64,000 nucleotides of DNA from JBBSHE01 sp038253325. Lineage in GTDB: Bacteria > Actinomycetota > Actinomycetes > Propionibacteriales > Nocardioidaceae. The translations under genes and the position numbers were made by a program. The stretch is from contig JBBSHE010000013.1 in the NCBI GenBank assembly GCA_038253325.1, positions 3,449-67,448 of the forward strand, in the 5' to 3' direction. The notes under the pieces are model-generated. The model had not been told where the DNA came from and searched no databases. It saw nothing but the letters and a program-made list of their open reading frames with translations. This document shows positions 8,002 to 16,925 of this stretch, piece by piece (the stretch's first letter is position 1; each line of letters starts with the position of its first letter).

Positions 8002-9701
8002 TCGTCGACGCCCATCGGGTGCCGGCGGGTTGGAAGCGACGGTTCCAGGCAGCTGCCCCTCGGTACGTGAAGCTGACACGGCTCCCACCCACCGCTGCTG
8101 CGGTCGCGCTGTCCAGCCTGGCCATGCTCCTGGTCGCTTCGGCCGCAGTCGTCTTCTCGCCGCGCGGCACATCTGTCAGCACACCCGATGTCGCCGTCTC
8201 GGAGGGCGCTCCGGTCGCCTCCTACCATCCGCTGGTGCTCCTCGGTACCCTCGCGTTCGCGGCGACGAGCGCGGTCTGCCTGGGGATCGCGGCGTTCGCC
8301 AAACGGATCGACCGCCGGTCATCCGTGGTCTGGTTGGTTGCCAACGCGACCGCGGCCGTCCTTGTCGCCGGGACATTCGGGTCGGTGGCGCTAGCGATCG
8401 TCGCGACCTTGATCGCGGCCGGTGCCTTCGCGATCGCGTCGAAGTTGCGCCGGCCGATCCCGCTGAGCGTCGTCGCGGCGATATTTGCCGCCCCGTACGT
8501 CGCGGTCGCGCTCGTCGCGTTCGCAGGACTGCTTGGCGCAGCGGACGGCGACGCCCTCGGCCAGGCGCGACAGGCCGTCGACGGCACGCGCGTGGAGACC
8601 CTGTTAGAGATCATCGCGGCGGGCGCGACATCAGTACTTGTCGTGACGGGCTTCGCGGTCGGCGTCGACAAGCGACATCGGCGCTGGGCCGCGCCGTGGG
8701 TGGGTCGCCGGCTCGCTGGTAGCACGGTCATCGTCATCGTCATCGTGAAGTGCGGGTGGCTGGTCGCCCGCTATGCGGGGACCGCGTCCAACTTCTTCGG
8801 GGACGAGGTCTACTGGCGCGTACGGGCGCCAATCACCTGGGCGCACGCAGTCCTCATCGCCGGTCTCATCGTGGCCGTCGTCGTCCGGTCCGAGCGCCGG
8901 CCGGTCGACCCGAGCGGACGCCAGCATGCCGTCCTCGCGGCAAGTCTCGTTCTCTTTGTGCCGCCGGCACTGGTGACTGTGGCGAGCAGCACCCTGTCGC
9001 TGCCGGTGCCGTTCGGCGGCGCCTGGGTGGTCTCGAGCGTCTCGTGGTGGATCGACCATTTCGAGATCGTCAACCTGCTCAGCGTGATCGTCGTCGTCGG
9101 AGCAACGGTGATGCTGTACGCCGCCGGAATCGCGCGGGGTGCGGGTGCGATCTTCATCGCGGTGTTCGGTGGCTGGACGCTCCCAGCGCTCATCGGGATC
9201 TGGTGGACGACGGTTGATCCCACTATCCCGACATTCTGGGCGGTACCGCAGCAGGTGGACGCCGCGCTCACGGTGCTCGTCGTCGGCCTGACCCTGCTCC
9301 GCGCGTCCGGACGGCTGCCGGTTCGCTGGTCGGTGTCCGACTCGGCGGTCATCCGCTTGTTGGTCGTGCCGACCGTCCTGATCTCCGCTGCCAACCTGGT
9401 CCCGAAGGTGTTCGACGCGGTCCTGTTCGGCCCGTTGCTCGCGCTTTCCATCGTTCTTCCGTTGGTCTGGTACGCGCCGCCGGTCGCCGCCGACCCGGAT
9501 CGACAGACGGCGCTCGTGCTCGGACGGATCGGGATCGCGCTGGCGCTGGCAACCATCTACTGGCTGACCTTGGTCCGCCCGAACGGAGTCGATGGACTTC
9601 ACGTGACCCAAACGCTCGCCACGCTCTACCTCGTGGTTCCGCTGACGGCGGTGCTCTGCCTGCGGACCGGGGCGTCGTCGACGCGCCAGGCAAGCCGGTG
9701 A
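7986..9701 (+). CDS. Uncharacterised polytopic membrane protein
   Basis: 571 residues from GTG 7986, which overlaps the regulator gene by 16 bases; GTG 8019 is an alternative. I do not recognise the family. About 15 hydrophobic segments are spread over the whole length (for example PTAAAVALSSLAMLLVASAA and VIRLLVVPTVLISAANLVP), with short Arg/Asp-rich loops and no ATP-binding or redox motif. The stop overlaps the start of the PuuB-like oxidase by four bases, so the regulator, this protein and the oxidase look like one transcript. A transport or sensing role in amine metabolism is inference only. Confidence 0.7.
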   Translation: MGCALIVDAHRVPAGWKRRFQAAAPRYVKLTRLPPTAAAVALSSLAMLLVASAAVVFSPRGTSVSTPDVAVSEGAPVASYHPLVLLGTLAFAATSAVCLGIAAFAKRIDRRSSVVWLVANATAAVLVAGTFGSVALAIVATLIAAGAFAIASKLRRPIPLSVVAAIFAAPYVAVALVAFAGLLGAADGDALGQARQAVDGTRVETLLEIIAAGATSVLVVTGFAVGVDKRHRRWAAPWVGRRLAGSTVIVIVIVKCGWLVARYAGTASNFFGDEVYWRVRAPITWAHAVLIAGLIVAVVVRSERRPVDPSGRQHAVLAASLVLFVPPALVTVASSTLSLPVPFGGAWVVSSVSWWIDHFEIVNLLSVIVVVGATVMLYAAGIARGAGAIFIAVFGGWTLPALIGIWWTTVDPTIPTFWAVPQQVDAALTVLVVGLTLLRASGRLPVRWSVSDSAVIRLLVVPTVLISAANLVPKVFDAVLFGPLLALSIVLPLVWYAPPVAADPDRQTALVLGRIGIALALATIYWLTLVRPNGVDGLHVTQTLATLYLVVPLTAVLCLRTGASSTRQASR

Positions 9702-11092
9702 ACCAGCCCGGCGGCGCTCCTTCTGCGTCGCTGTGGATGGCCGATCCGGGTGGCGACCTGACGCCTCGAGCCGCGCTGCCCGGACGTACGGACGTCGACG
9801 TGACGATCGTCGGAGCCGGCTTCACCGGCCTCTGGACGGCCTACTACCTGGCCGCGGCCGATCCGTCGCTGCGGATCGCCGTGCTGGAGCGTTCCATCGC
9901 GGGCTTCGGCGCTTCCGGGCGAAACGGCGGCTGGTGCTCGGCGCTGTTTCCAGCCTCACTCGACGCCCTGGCCCGGCTCCCCCACTCGAGCCGGCAAGCG
10001 GCCCTTGGGTTGCATCGCGAGATGCGGTCGTCGGTCGACGAGGTCGGGCGGGTGGCCGCCGCCGAGGGCATCGACGCCCACTTCACGAAGGGAGGCACCG
10101 TGGTGGCCGCCCGGACCGCCAGCCAGTGGCGACGAGCGCAGCACGCCGCGGCCGCCGCACGTACCTGGGAATGTGGACCGGACGAGCTGGCCTTGCTGGA
10201 CGCCTCCGACGCGCGCGAACGGATCGGCGCGTCCCACCTGCTCGGTGCCACCTATACGCCCGACTGCGCGAGGATCCAGCCCGCTCGGCTGGTCCGTGGC
10301 CTGGCCCGAGCCGTCGAACGTCGGGGCGTGACCATCTACGAGCAGACGCCGGTGACGTCGATCGACGTCCGGCGAGTCGGAACCGACCACGGTGTCGTCC
10401 GCGCCGACGTCGTTGTACGCGCCACCGAGGGATACACAACCGGTCTCCCGGGGCTCGAGCGCGCGGTCGTTCCGGTGTACTCCCTCGTGATCGCGACCGA
10501 GCCGTTGCCCGCGGAGACCTGGGCGCGGATCGGGCTGCGCGAGCGCGAGACGTTCAGCGACTTCCGCCATCTGATCGTCTACGGTCAACGCACCGCAGAC
10601 GATCGGATCGTGTTCGGCGGCCGGGGCGCGCCGTATCACTTCGGGTCACGCGTCCGCGCCGAATTCGACCGGGAACCTCGCGTCTTTGCCGCTCTCGAGT
10701 CGACGCTCGTCGACCTGTTCCCGGTCCTGGCCGGGGCGCGGTTCACCCACCGCTGGGGTGGACCCCTCGGAATCACCCGGGACTGGATGGCATCCGTCGG
10801 CTTCGACCGAGCGACCGGACTCGGGTGGGCGGGTGGGTACGTCGGCGACGGCGTCGCCACCGCAAACCTGGCGGGTCGTACGCTGGCCCACCTCATCACC
10901 GGCACGGAGTCGTCCCTGACTTCACTCCCCTGGGTCAACCACCGCTCGCGTCGGTGGGAACCGGAACCGCTGCGCTGGCTCGGGATCAACGCGGGCCTCA
11001 AGACCATGACCGCGGCCGACGCCGAGGAGCGACTGACCGGGCACCGCAGTGTCTTGGCTCGCGCGATGGCACCCCTGACCGGGGGCCGCTGA
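9698..11092 (+). CDS. FAD-dependent amine oxidoreductase (PuuB-like, DAO family)
   Basis: 464 residues, GTG start in a GTGA overlap with the upstream gene. The Rossmann FAD motif is VDVTIVGAGFTGLWTAYYLA, followed by the second family signature GFGASGRNGGWC. The pattern GRNGGW and the C-terminal RWGGPLGITRDWMASVGFD are typical of the gamma-glutamylputrescine oxidase group. The enzyme would oxidatively deaminate a free or acylated polyamine, giving an aldehyde, ammonia and peroxide. No glutamate-putrescine ligase or aldehyde dehydrogenase is in the window, so the complete Puu pathway is not shown. Confidence 0.8.
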   Translation: MNQPGGAPSASLWMADPGGDLTPRAALPGRTDVDVTIVGAGFTGLWTAYYLAAADPSLRIAVLERSIAGFGASGRNGGWCSALFPASLDALARLPHSSRQAALGLHREMRSSVDEVGRVAAAEGIDAHFTKGGTVVAARTASQWRRAQHAAAAARTWECGPDELALLDASDARERIGASHLLGATYTPDCARIQPARLVRGLARAVERRGVTIYEQTPVTSIDVRRVGTDHGVVRADVVVRATEGYTTGLPGLERAVVPVYSLVIATEPLPAETWARIGLRERETFSDFRHLIVYGQRTADDRIVFGGRGAPYHFGSRVRAEFDREPRVFAALESTLVDLFPVLAGARFTHRWGGPLGITRDWMASVGFDRATGLGWAGGYVGDGVATANLAGRTLAHLITGTESSLTSLPWVNHRSRRWEPEPLRWLGINAGLKTMTAADAEERLTGHRSVLARAMAPLTGGR

Positions 11093-11108
11093 GACTCCAC
11101 GTCCCGAC

Positions 11109-13004
11109 TCAACCGCCGCGTCCGCGCAGGGCCGCCGAGATCGTGTCGAGCACCGTCGGGTCCTCGATGGTGGACGGTACGGTGGGCGTCTCGCCGTCGG
11201 CGATCTGGCGCATCGTCTTGCGGAGGATCTTGCCGGACCGCGTCTTGGGCAGCGCAGGGACCACGGCGACGTCGCGGAACGCCGCAACCGGCCCGATCTC
11301 TTCTCGGACCGCTTGAACGAGCTCGGTCCGCAGCTCGTTCTCGTCGACCTCGGCACCGCCGCTCTTGAGAACCACGAAGCCGGCCGGGCGCTGACCCTTG
11401 AGATCGTCGGCGACGCCGACGACGGCACACTCCGCGACGGCGGCGTGCGCGGCGAGGACCGCCTCGATCGAGCCGGTCGAGAGCCGGTGGCCGGCGACGT
11501 TGATCACGTCGTCGGTGCGTCCCATGACGTAGAGGTACCCGTCGTCGTCGAATCGTCCGCCGTCGCCGGACAGGTAGTAGCCGTCGTACGTCGAAAGGTA
11601 CGAGTCGACGTAGCGCCGATCGTCTCCCCACAGGGTCGGCAGGGTGCCAGGCGGGAGCGGTAGCCGAATACAGATCGCGCCCTCGTGTCCGGCAGGCACC
11701 TCGGCTCCCGACTCGTCGAGGACGCGCACGTCGTATCCGGGCACCGGGACGGTCGGTGAGCCTGCCTTGATCGGCAGCGGCTCCAACCCCCGCGGATTCG
11801 CGACGATCGGCCAGCCCGTCTCGGTCTGCCACCAGTGGTCGATCACGGGAACGCCCAGCTTCTCGGTCGCCCACAGGTACGTGTCGGGGTCGAGCCGCTC
11901 GCCGGCGAGAAAGACGTTGCGCAGCTTCGACAGATCGTGACCGGACAGAAGGGCGGCGTCGGGGTCGTCCCTCTTGATCGCCCGGATCGCCGTCGGCGCG
12001 GTGAAGAACCCTTCCACTCCGTAGGTTTCGATCACCCGCCAGAACGCACCGGCATCCGGCGTCCCGACCGGCTTGCCCTCGTACAGCACGGTCGTCGCAC
12101 CGCAGATCAGCGGCGCGTACACGATGTACGAGTGCCCGACGACCCAACCGACGTCGGACGCAGTCCACCACACCTGCCCGGCATGCATGTCGTAGATGTT
12201 GGAGAACGACCAGGCGAGCGCGACCGCGTGGCCGCCGTTGTCGCGCACGATCCCCTTCGGCCTCCCCGTCGTACCCGACGTGTAAAGCACGTACAGCGGG
12301 TCGGTGGCGGCCACGGGTACGCACTCGGCGGGATCGGCCGCACCGATCTGATAGGCGACATCCCAGTCGACGTCGCGGCCCTCGGTGAGCTGCGCCGGTG
12401 ACTGCGGTCGCTGCTTGACGATGCACGCATCCGGCCGGTGCGCGGCGATCTCGAGCGCCTGGTCCAGCAGCGGTTGGTAGGCGACGATCCGGGTCGGCTC
12501 GATCCCGCACGAGGCGGCGACGACCACCTTGGGCAGCGCGTCGTCGATCCGGGCGGCCAGCTCCGCAGCAGCGAACCCACCGAACACGACGGAGTGCACC
12601 GCGCCGAGCCGAGCACACGCAAGCATCGCGACGACCGCCTCGGGGATCATCGGCATGTTGATGACGACTCGGTCCCCGGTCTCGACGCCGAACCTGCGGA
12701 GCGTACCCGCGAACGCGGCGACCTGCTCAAGAAGCTGCGCGTACGTGAACGTTTTCCTGGTGTCTGTCACGGGACTGTCGTAGATCAGCGCCGGCTGGTC
12801 CGCGCGGCTGTTGATGACATGCCGGTCGAGCGCGTTGTAACAGGTGTTGAGCGTCCCACCCGCGTACCACCGGAACAGCGGAGGCGTGCTGCTGTCGAGG
12901 ATGACCCTCGGTTTCGTCGTCCAGTCGACCAGGCTGGCATGCTCGCGCCAGAACGACTCCGGGTCCTCGATGCTGGTCGCGTAGGCATCCGCATATCTGC
13001 CCAT
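11109..13004 (-). CDS. prpE: Propionyl-CoA synthetase-like acyl-CoA ligase
   Basis: 631 residues from the ATG at 13004 (MGRYADAYATSIEDPESFW). AMP-forming acyl-CoA synthetase: P-loop YTSGTTGRPKGIVRDNGGH, the WWQTETGWP motif, the hinge GRTDDVINVAGHRLSTG and the catalytic lysine in PKTRSGKILRK. The VRDNGGH extension and the overall length are typical of PrpE rather than acetate-specific Acs. It would activate propionate or another short acid. No methylcitrate genes are nearby. It converges with the amine oxidase gene. Confidence 0.82.
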   Translation of the reverse strand: MGRYADAYATSIEDPESFWREHASLVDWTTKPRVILDSSTPPLFRWYAGGTLNTCYNALDRHVINSRADQPALIYDSPVTDTRKTFTYAQLLEQVAAFAGTLRRFGVETGDRVVINMPMIPEAVVAMLACARLGAVHSVVFGGFAAAELAARIDDALPKVVVAASCGIEPTRIVAYQPLLDQALEIAAHRPDACIVKQRPQSPAQLTEGRDVDWDVAYQIGAADPAECVPVAATDPLYVLYTSGTTGRPKGIVRDNGGHAVALAWSFSNIYDMHAGQVWWTASDVGWVVGHSYIVYAPLICGATTVLYEGKPVGTPDAGAFWRVIETYGVEGFFTAPTAIRAIKRDDPDAALLSGHDLSKLRNVFLAGERLDPDTYLWATEKLGVPVIDHWWQTETGWPIVANPRGLEPLPIKAGSPTVPVPGYDVRVLDESGAEVPAGHEGAICIRLPLPPGTLPTLWGDDRRYVDSYLSTYDGYYLSGDGGRFDDDGYLYVMGRTDDVINVAGHRLSTGSIEAVLAAHAAVAECAVVGVADDLKGQRPAGFVVLKSGGAEVDENELRTELVQAVREEIGPVAAFRDVAVVPALPKTRSGKILRKTMRQIADGETPTVPSTIEDPTVLDTISAALRGRGG

Positions 13005-13091
13005 GCCCCGCGACGCTACACCTGGCCCTTCCTCCACCAGCTCTTGCTTCGTACGCGATGATGGACCAACAGCAGCCGACGGGAGTTCCGA

Positions 13092-14696
13092 ATGCCGACC
13101 GTCCCGAACCGCGTCGACGCGGTCGTCATCGGAAGCGGCCCGAACGGCCTCGTGTCGGCAGCGCTGCTCGCCGACGCCGGTTGGTCGGTGCTGGTTCTGG
13201 AGGCCTCCGACCAGCTCGGCGGTGCGGTCAGGTCGACCGCCGAGGACGGGTGGGTGACCGACCGCTTCAGTTCCTGCTACCCGCTCGCGCTTGCTTCACC
13301 GATCATGACGAGCCTCGACCTCCCGACGTACGGTCTACGGTGGGCGAGCGCAGACACGGTGCTGGCGCATCCGCTGTCGGCAGCGGACGAAACGGGGGCG
13401 CTCATCCATCGCGACCGCACGGTGACGGCCGCGAACCTGGCCGAGGACGAGCCAGCCGACGGCGACGCCTGGCTCGAGCTGTGTGCGGCCTACGACCGGA
13501 TCAAGTCCAGTTTCCTGGCCGCGATGCTGACCCGGTGGCCACCAGTCGCGGCCAGCGCCCGGTTGCTTCGCGACATCGGCGGGATGGCGCCAATGCTCCG
13601 GTTCGCCAGGTTCCTCGCGCTGCCGGTGCACCAGATGGGCAGGGAACTGTTCGCGGGTGAGCGAGGGCGAGCCCTGCTGGCGGGCAACGCGATGCATTCC
13701 GACGCTCCACCCCTGGCGCCCGTGAGCGGGCTGATGGGATGGCTGATGGCGATGCTCGCGCAGGACGTCGGCTTCCCGTCGCCGGTGGGTGGTGCCGGCG
13801 TGTTGTCCGACGCGCTCGCAGCGCGGGCTCGGTCTGCCGGCGCCGAGCTCGTCACGGGCGAACCCGTGATCGCGGTCGATGTACGTGCCGGCGCAGCCGT
13901 CGGCGTCCGGACGGCCAGTGGGCAAACAGTCAGGGCCACGAAGGGGGTCGTCGCGGACGTCGGCGCGACCGCGCTGTACGAAACGCTGCTGTCCGGACAT
14001 CGGCTGCCGTCCGGACTGCGTGGCGATCTGGCACGCCTGTGCCTTGACTTTCCGACCGTCAAGGTCAACTACCGGCTCCGTTCGACGGCGCCGTGGACCG
14101 CGGCGACCGCGCGCCGCGCAGGTGTCGTCCATGCGGGTGCCGACGCCGACGGGCTCGTGCACTGGGCTTCCGACCTCGAGACGTCGACGACCCCTGACGT
14201 GCCGTTCGCCCTGGTCGGTCAAACCACTACGACGGATCCAAGCCGCTCCCCGGAGGGAACCCAGGCGATGTGGGCGTATAGCCACCTTCCGCGGGGAACG
14301 ACGGACGACGCGGCTGCCGACGAGCTCGGGTCGCGGATCGACCAGATGGTCGAGGCGTACGCCCCGGGCTTCAGCGGGCTGGTCATCGACCGTGAGGTGC
14401 AGACACCTGCGACACTCGCCTCGGAGAACGTGAACCTGGTCGGTGGAGCAGTCGGCGGAGGGACGTCACAGCTGTTCCAGCAGCTTGTCTTCCGGCCCGT
14501 CCCGGCGCTCGGCGGACCGCGCACGTTCGTCGACCGGCTCTACCTTGGCAGCTCCGCGATCCATCCGGGCGGTGGCGTGCACGGAGCCTGCGGAGCACTG
14601 GCCGCGCGGGCCGCTCTCGCCGACAATGGTCTGTTGGGCCGGGTGCGGCGCCGGACAGCGCACGCCGCCCTGCGCCGCGTTTCCCGACCATCGTGA
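13092..14696 (+). CDS. Phytoene desaturase/PYROXD2-like FAD oxidoreductase
   Basis: 534 residues. The N-terminal FAD-binding motif is VVIGSGPNGLVSAALLADAGWSVLVLEA, followed by the GG doublet (QLGGAVRS); the C-terminal FAD contact is SSAIHPGGGVHGACGALAA. This places it in the CrtI/PYROXD2-like family. No carotenoid genes (crtB, crtE) are nearby, so a pigment role is not indicated and the substrate is unknown. It stands alone, divergent from prpE. A possible hairpin (arms at 14679-14690 and 14715-14729, imperfect) overlaps its 3' end. Confidence 0.78.
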   Translation: MPTVPNRVDAVVIGSGPNGLVSAALLADAGWSVLVLEASDQLGGAVRSTAEDGWVTDRFSSCYPLALASPIMTSLDLPTYGLRWASADTVLAHPLSAADETGALIHRDRTVTAANLAEDEPADGDAWLELCAAYDRIKSSFLAAMLTRWPPVAASARLLRDIGGMAPMLRFARFLALPVHQMGRELFAGERGRALLAGNAMHSDAPPLAPVSGLMGWLMAMLAQDVGFPSPVGGAGVLSDALAARARSAGAELVTGEPVIAVDVRAGAAVGVRTASGQTVRATKGVVADVGATALYETLLSGHRLPSGLRGDLARLCLDFPTVKVNYRLRSTAPWTAATARRAGVVHAGADADGLVHWASDLETSTTPDVPFALVGQTTTTDPSRSPEGTQAMWAYSHLPRGTTDDAAADELGSRIDQMVEAYAPGFSGLVIDREVQTPATLASENVNLVGGAVGGGTSQLFQQLVFRPVPALGGPRTFVDRLYLGSSAIHPGGGVHGACGALAARAALADNGLLGRVRRRTAHAALRRVSRPS

Positions 14697-14928
14697 CGGG
14701 TCTGTCGTCCCCGGTGGTCGCGGGAAAACCGGTTGCGCCGCCGGCGCGCTGCCGGCGACGATGAGCGTACCCGTCGGCTGATGCGTCGACGGGAAGGCGA
14801 GAGCGAAGGAGGCGTCGAGATGTCCACCACCGTCGTGGGGCGTATCCGCGTCCCCGAATCGTCGAGGCCAACGCTCCGCTGACGCGCTCATGGGCCGGTG
14901 CCTCGCCTCTCAAGGAGCACCCGCACCC
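14697..14928. other. Intergenic region before the RIO kinase
   Basis: About 230 bases without a recognisable gene. It includes the right arm of a weak hairpin after the oxidoreductase, a GCCGGCG/CGCCGGC-rich stretch near 14740, and the leader of the next gene with AAGGAG at 14912-14917. I see no RNA gene here. Confidence 0.4.
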
Positions 14929-15762
14929 ATGAACTCCACCTCCTGGTCATCCCAGAAGCTCACGTACGACCTGCCTCCCGAACTCAAGGACGGTCAACGC
15001 TGGTCGACCTGGTCGTCTGTCGAGAAGCTCTCTCAAGGCCCCCAGCCGCGTCCCGACTGGGTCGTGACGGTCGACGGCGCCATCGACACCGACCTCGGCA
15101 TTCTCAAGACCGGTAAGGAGGCGGACGTATTCCTGGTCGAACGAGCGGTGCCCGGCGACCCGGTTCAAAGCAGCGTCCTCGCCGCCAAGCGTTATCGGTC
15201 GGTCGAGCATCGCCAGTTCCAGCGCGACGACGGGTACCGCGAGGGCCGTAAGGTCCGCGGCACCCGCGAGCGCCGAGCGCTCGCGAAGAAGTCGGCGTTC
15301 GGCAAGGTCGTCGCCGCGGGAGAGTGGGCGTACGCCGAGTGGCAGGCGCTGTGCACGATATGGTCCGCCGGAGTGCCGGTTCCGTACCCGGTCCAGATCG
15401 ACGGTACCGAGATCTTGATGGAGTTCATCGGGGTCGATGGTGCGGCGGCGCCCCGGCTCGCACAGGTCCGGCCCGCTCGTGCACTCCTCGCGTCGTACTT
15501 CGAGCAGACGCGCGTTGCGATGTCGACGTTCGCTCGCCACCACGTCGTACACGGCGACCTGTCGCCGTACAACATCTTGGCCCAGCGTGACCGCTTGGTG
15601 ATCATCGACCTGCCACAGCTTGTGGACCTGGTCGGCAATCCGCGGGGCATGGAATACCTTCAGCGCGACTGCCACAACGTCTGTACGTGGTTCCTCGCGC
15701 GCGGACTGGACGTGGACGAGCACGATCTGTTCGGTGACCTGGTGTCAGAGGCGTTCGGCTGA
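14929..15762 (+). CDS. RIO-type serine/threonine protein kinase
   Basis: 277 residues from ATG 14929, 11 bases after AAGGAG; an in-frame ATG at 14890 lacks such a site. The RIO kinase fold is supported by a flexible nucleotide loop (ILKTGKEADVF, 58-68), a lysine in AAKRY (87), the catalytic loop HGDLSPYNIL with Asp210 and Asn215, and the metal-binding Asp227 in VIIDLPQ. Eukaryotic and archaeal RIO kinases act in ribosome maturation; the role of bacterial members is largely unknown. The next gene, a LOG-family protein, starts about 36 bases downstream. Confidence 0.85.
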   Translation: MNSTSWSSQKLTYDLPPELKDGQRWSTWSSVEKLSQGPQPRPDWVVTVDGAIDTDLGILKTGKEADVFLVERAVPGDPVQSSVLAAKRYRSVEHRQFQRDDGYREGRKVRGTRERRALAKKSAFGKVVAAGEWAYAEWQALCTIWSAGVPVPYPVQIDGTEILMEFIGVDGAAAPRLAQVRPARALLASYFEQTRVAMSTFARHHVVHGDLSPYNILAQRDRLVIIDLPQLVDLVGNPRGMEYLQRDCHNVCTWFLARGLDVDEHDLFGDLVSEAFG

Positions 15763-15797
15763 CGGCGCGGTCACGCCGGGCACCTATGCTGCGCTGC

Positions 15798-16895
15798 ATG
15801 GTCAGACGTCTGGGGCGCGTTGTCGAGATCGAGTCCCTCGCCGACTTCGACGAGGTGGTGTCGTCCGGTTCGACGCGTACCCGAGGCTGGCGAGTGCAGG
15901 ACGTCGACCTCACGCAGCGCACCGGGGCTCTTCTCGGCCTGGAGCCCGCGGGTTCACTGTGGCTCGGTTGCACGTTTGCCCCGGCCGCAGCCGACCATCT
16001 TCGCTCCGGCGGTGGCCTGGTGTTCCCACAAATCCCCGACCTGCCGTTCGACCCGTACCGGGCGCGCCTCTACTCGCCCGATGAGCTCTACGCCGGCGTG
16101 ACCGCGACGGGGTACGAGGACACGCTGGACGCGAAGGTCTATGCGTGGAGCCAGCACCGTGACGACGACGTCGAGCACGTCATCGCCGCCGCCGTGCATG
16201 ATCAGTCGATCGACGATGCGCTCGATGAGTTCACCGACGCTCATCGGACGGTAGGTGTGATGGGCGGCCACGCTCTGCTTCGAGGCGACCCGCTGTATGC
16301 CGCGGCCGCCCGGCTCGGCGGCGAGCTCGCCCGATCGGGCCTGCTGGTCGCAACCGGCGGCGGACCTGGGGCGATGGAGGCCGCCAACCTCGGTGCCCAG
16401 CTGAGTCACGAACAGCCCGGTATCCTCGACGCCGCCGTCGAGATGCTCGCCGCGGTGCCGTCGTTTCGCCCCTCGGTGGCGGACTGGGTTCGCGGTGCAT
16501 TCGCCGTTCGTGAACGTTGGCCGGCGAGCGTGGAGACGCTCGGCATCCCGACCTGGTTCTACGGCCATGAGCCTCCGAACGCGTTTGCCACGGCGATCGC
16601 AAAGTTCTTCCAGAACTCCGTCCGCGAAGACACCTTGCTGAGGCACTGTGACGGTGGGGTTGTGTTCCTGCCCGGCGCAGCTGGGACGGTCCAGGAGATC
16701 TTCCAGAACGCGTGCGAGAACCACTACGCGCCAGCGTCGGCTGTCGTGCCGATGGTGCTCGTCGGTGTCGACCATTGGACCCGCGGCGTCCCGGCCTGGC
16801 CGCTGCTCGAACGGCTGGCGTCGAACCGCCCGATGGAACCCCAGATTCATCTGGTCGACTCGATCGGCGACGTTCCCGCACTACTCCTTCGCTGA
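15798..16895 (+). CDS. LOG-family nucleotide-binding protein
   Basis: 365 residues from ATG 15798 (ATG 15786 is an alternative adding four residues). The C-terminal two thirds is a Rossmann-like LOG domain: VGVMGGHALLRGD, then ATGGGPGAMEAAN, and LPGAAGTVQEIFQ in place of the usual PGGxGTxxE. The family includes cytokinin-releasing phosphoribohydrolases and other nucleotide hydrolases. The Gly-to-Ala change in PGAAGT and the N-terminal extension of about 145 residues separate it from small LOG enzymes, so activity is uncertain. Confidence 0.72.
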   Translation: MVRRLGRVVEIESLADFDEVVSSGSTRTRGWRVQDVDLTQRTGALLGLEPAGSLWLGCTFAPAAADHLRSGGGLVFPQIPDLPFDPYRARLYSPDELYAGVTATGYEDTLDAKVYAWSQHRDDDVEHVIAAAVHDQSIDDALDEFTDAHRTVGVMGGHALLRGDPLYAAAARLGGELARSGLLVATGGGPGAMEAANLGAQLSHEQPGILDAAVEMLAAVPSFRPSVADWVRGAFAVRERWPASVETLGIPTWFYGHEPPNAFATAIAKFFQNSVREDTLLRHCDGGVVFLPGAAGTVQEIFQNACENHYAPASAVVPMVLVGVDHWTRGVPAWPLLERLASNRPMEPQIHLVDSIGDVPALLLR

Positions 16896-16925
16896 GTGCC
16901 GATACGGTCATGGGCGGTTCTCGAC

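Noticed and set aside
10636..12618. Very long antisense frame of 660 codons through the oxidase and prpE
   Set aside because: Arg/Ala/Gly-rich composition without domains; both sides are covered by real genes with clear motifs. High GC keeps such frames open.
14679..14729. Terminator after the CrtI-like gene
   Set aside because: The arms pair only with a two-base bulge and overlap the coding end, so it was mentioned in the gene entry but not listed as a terminator.
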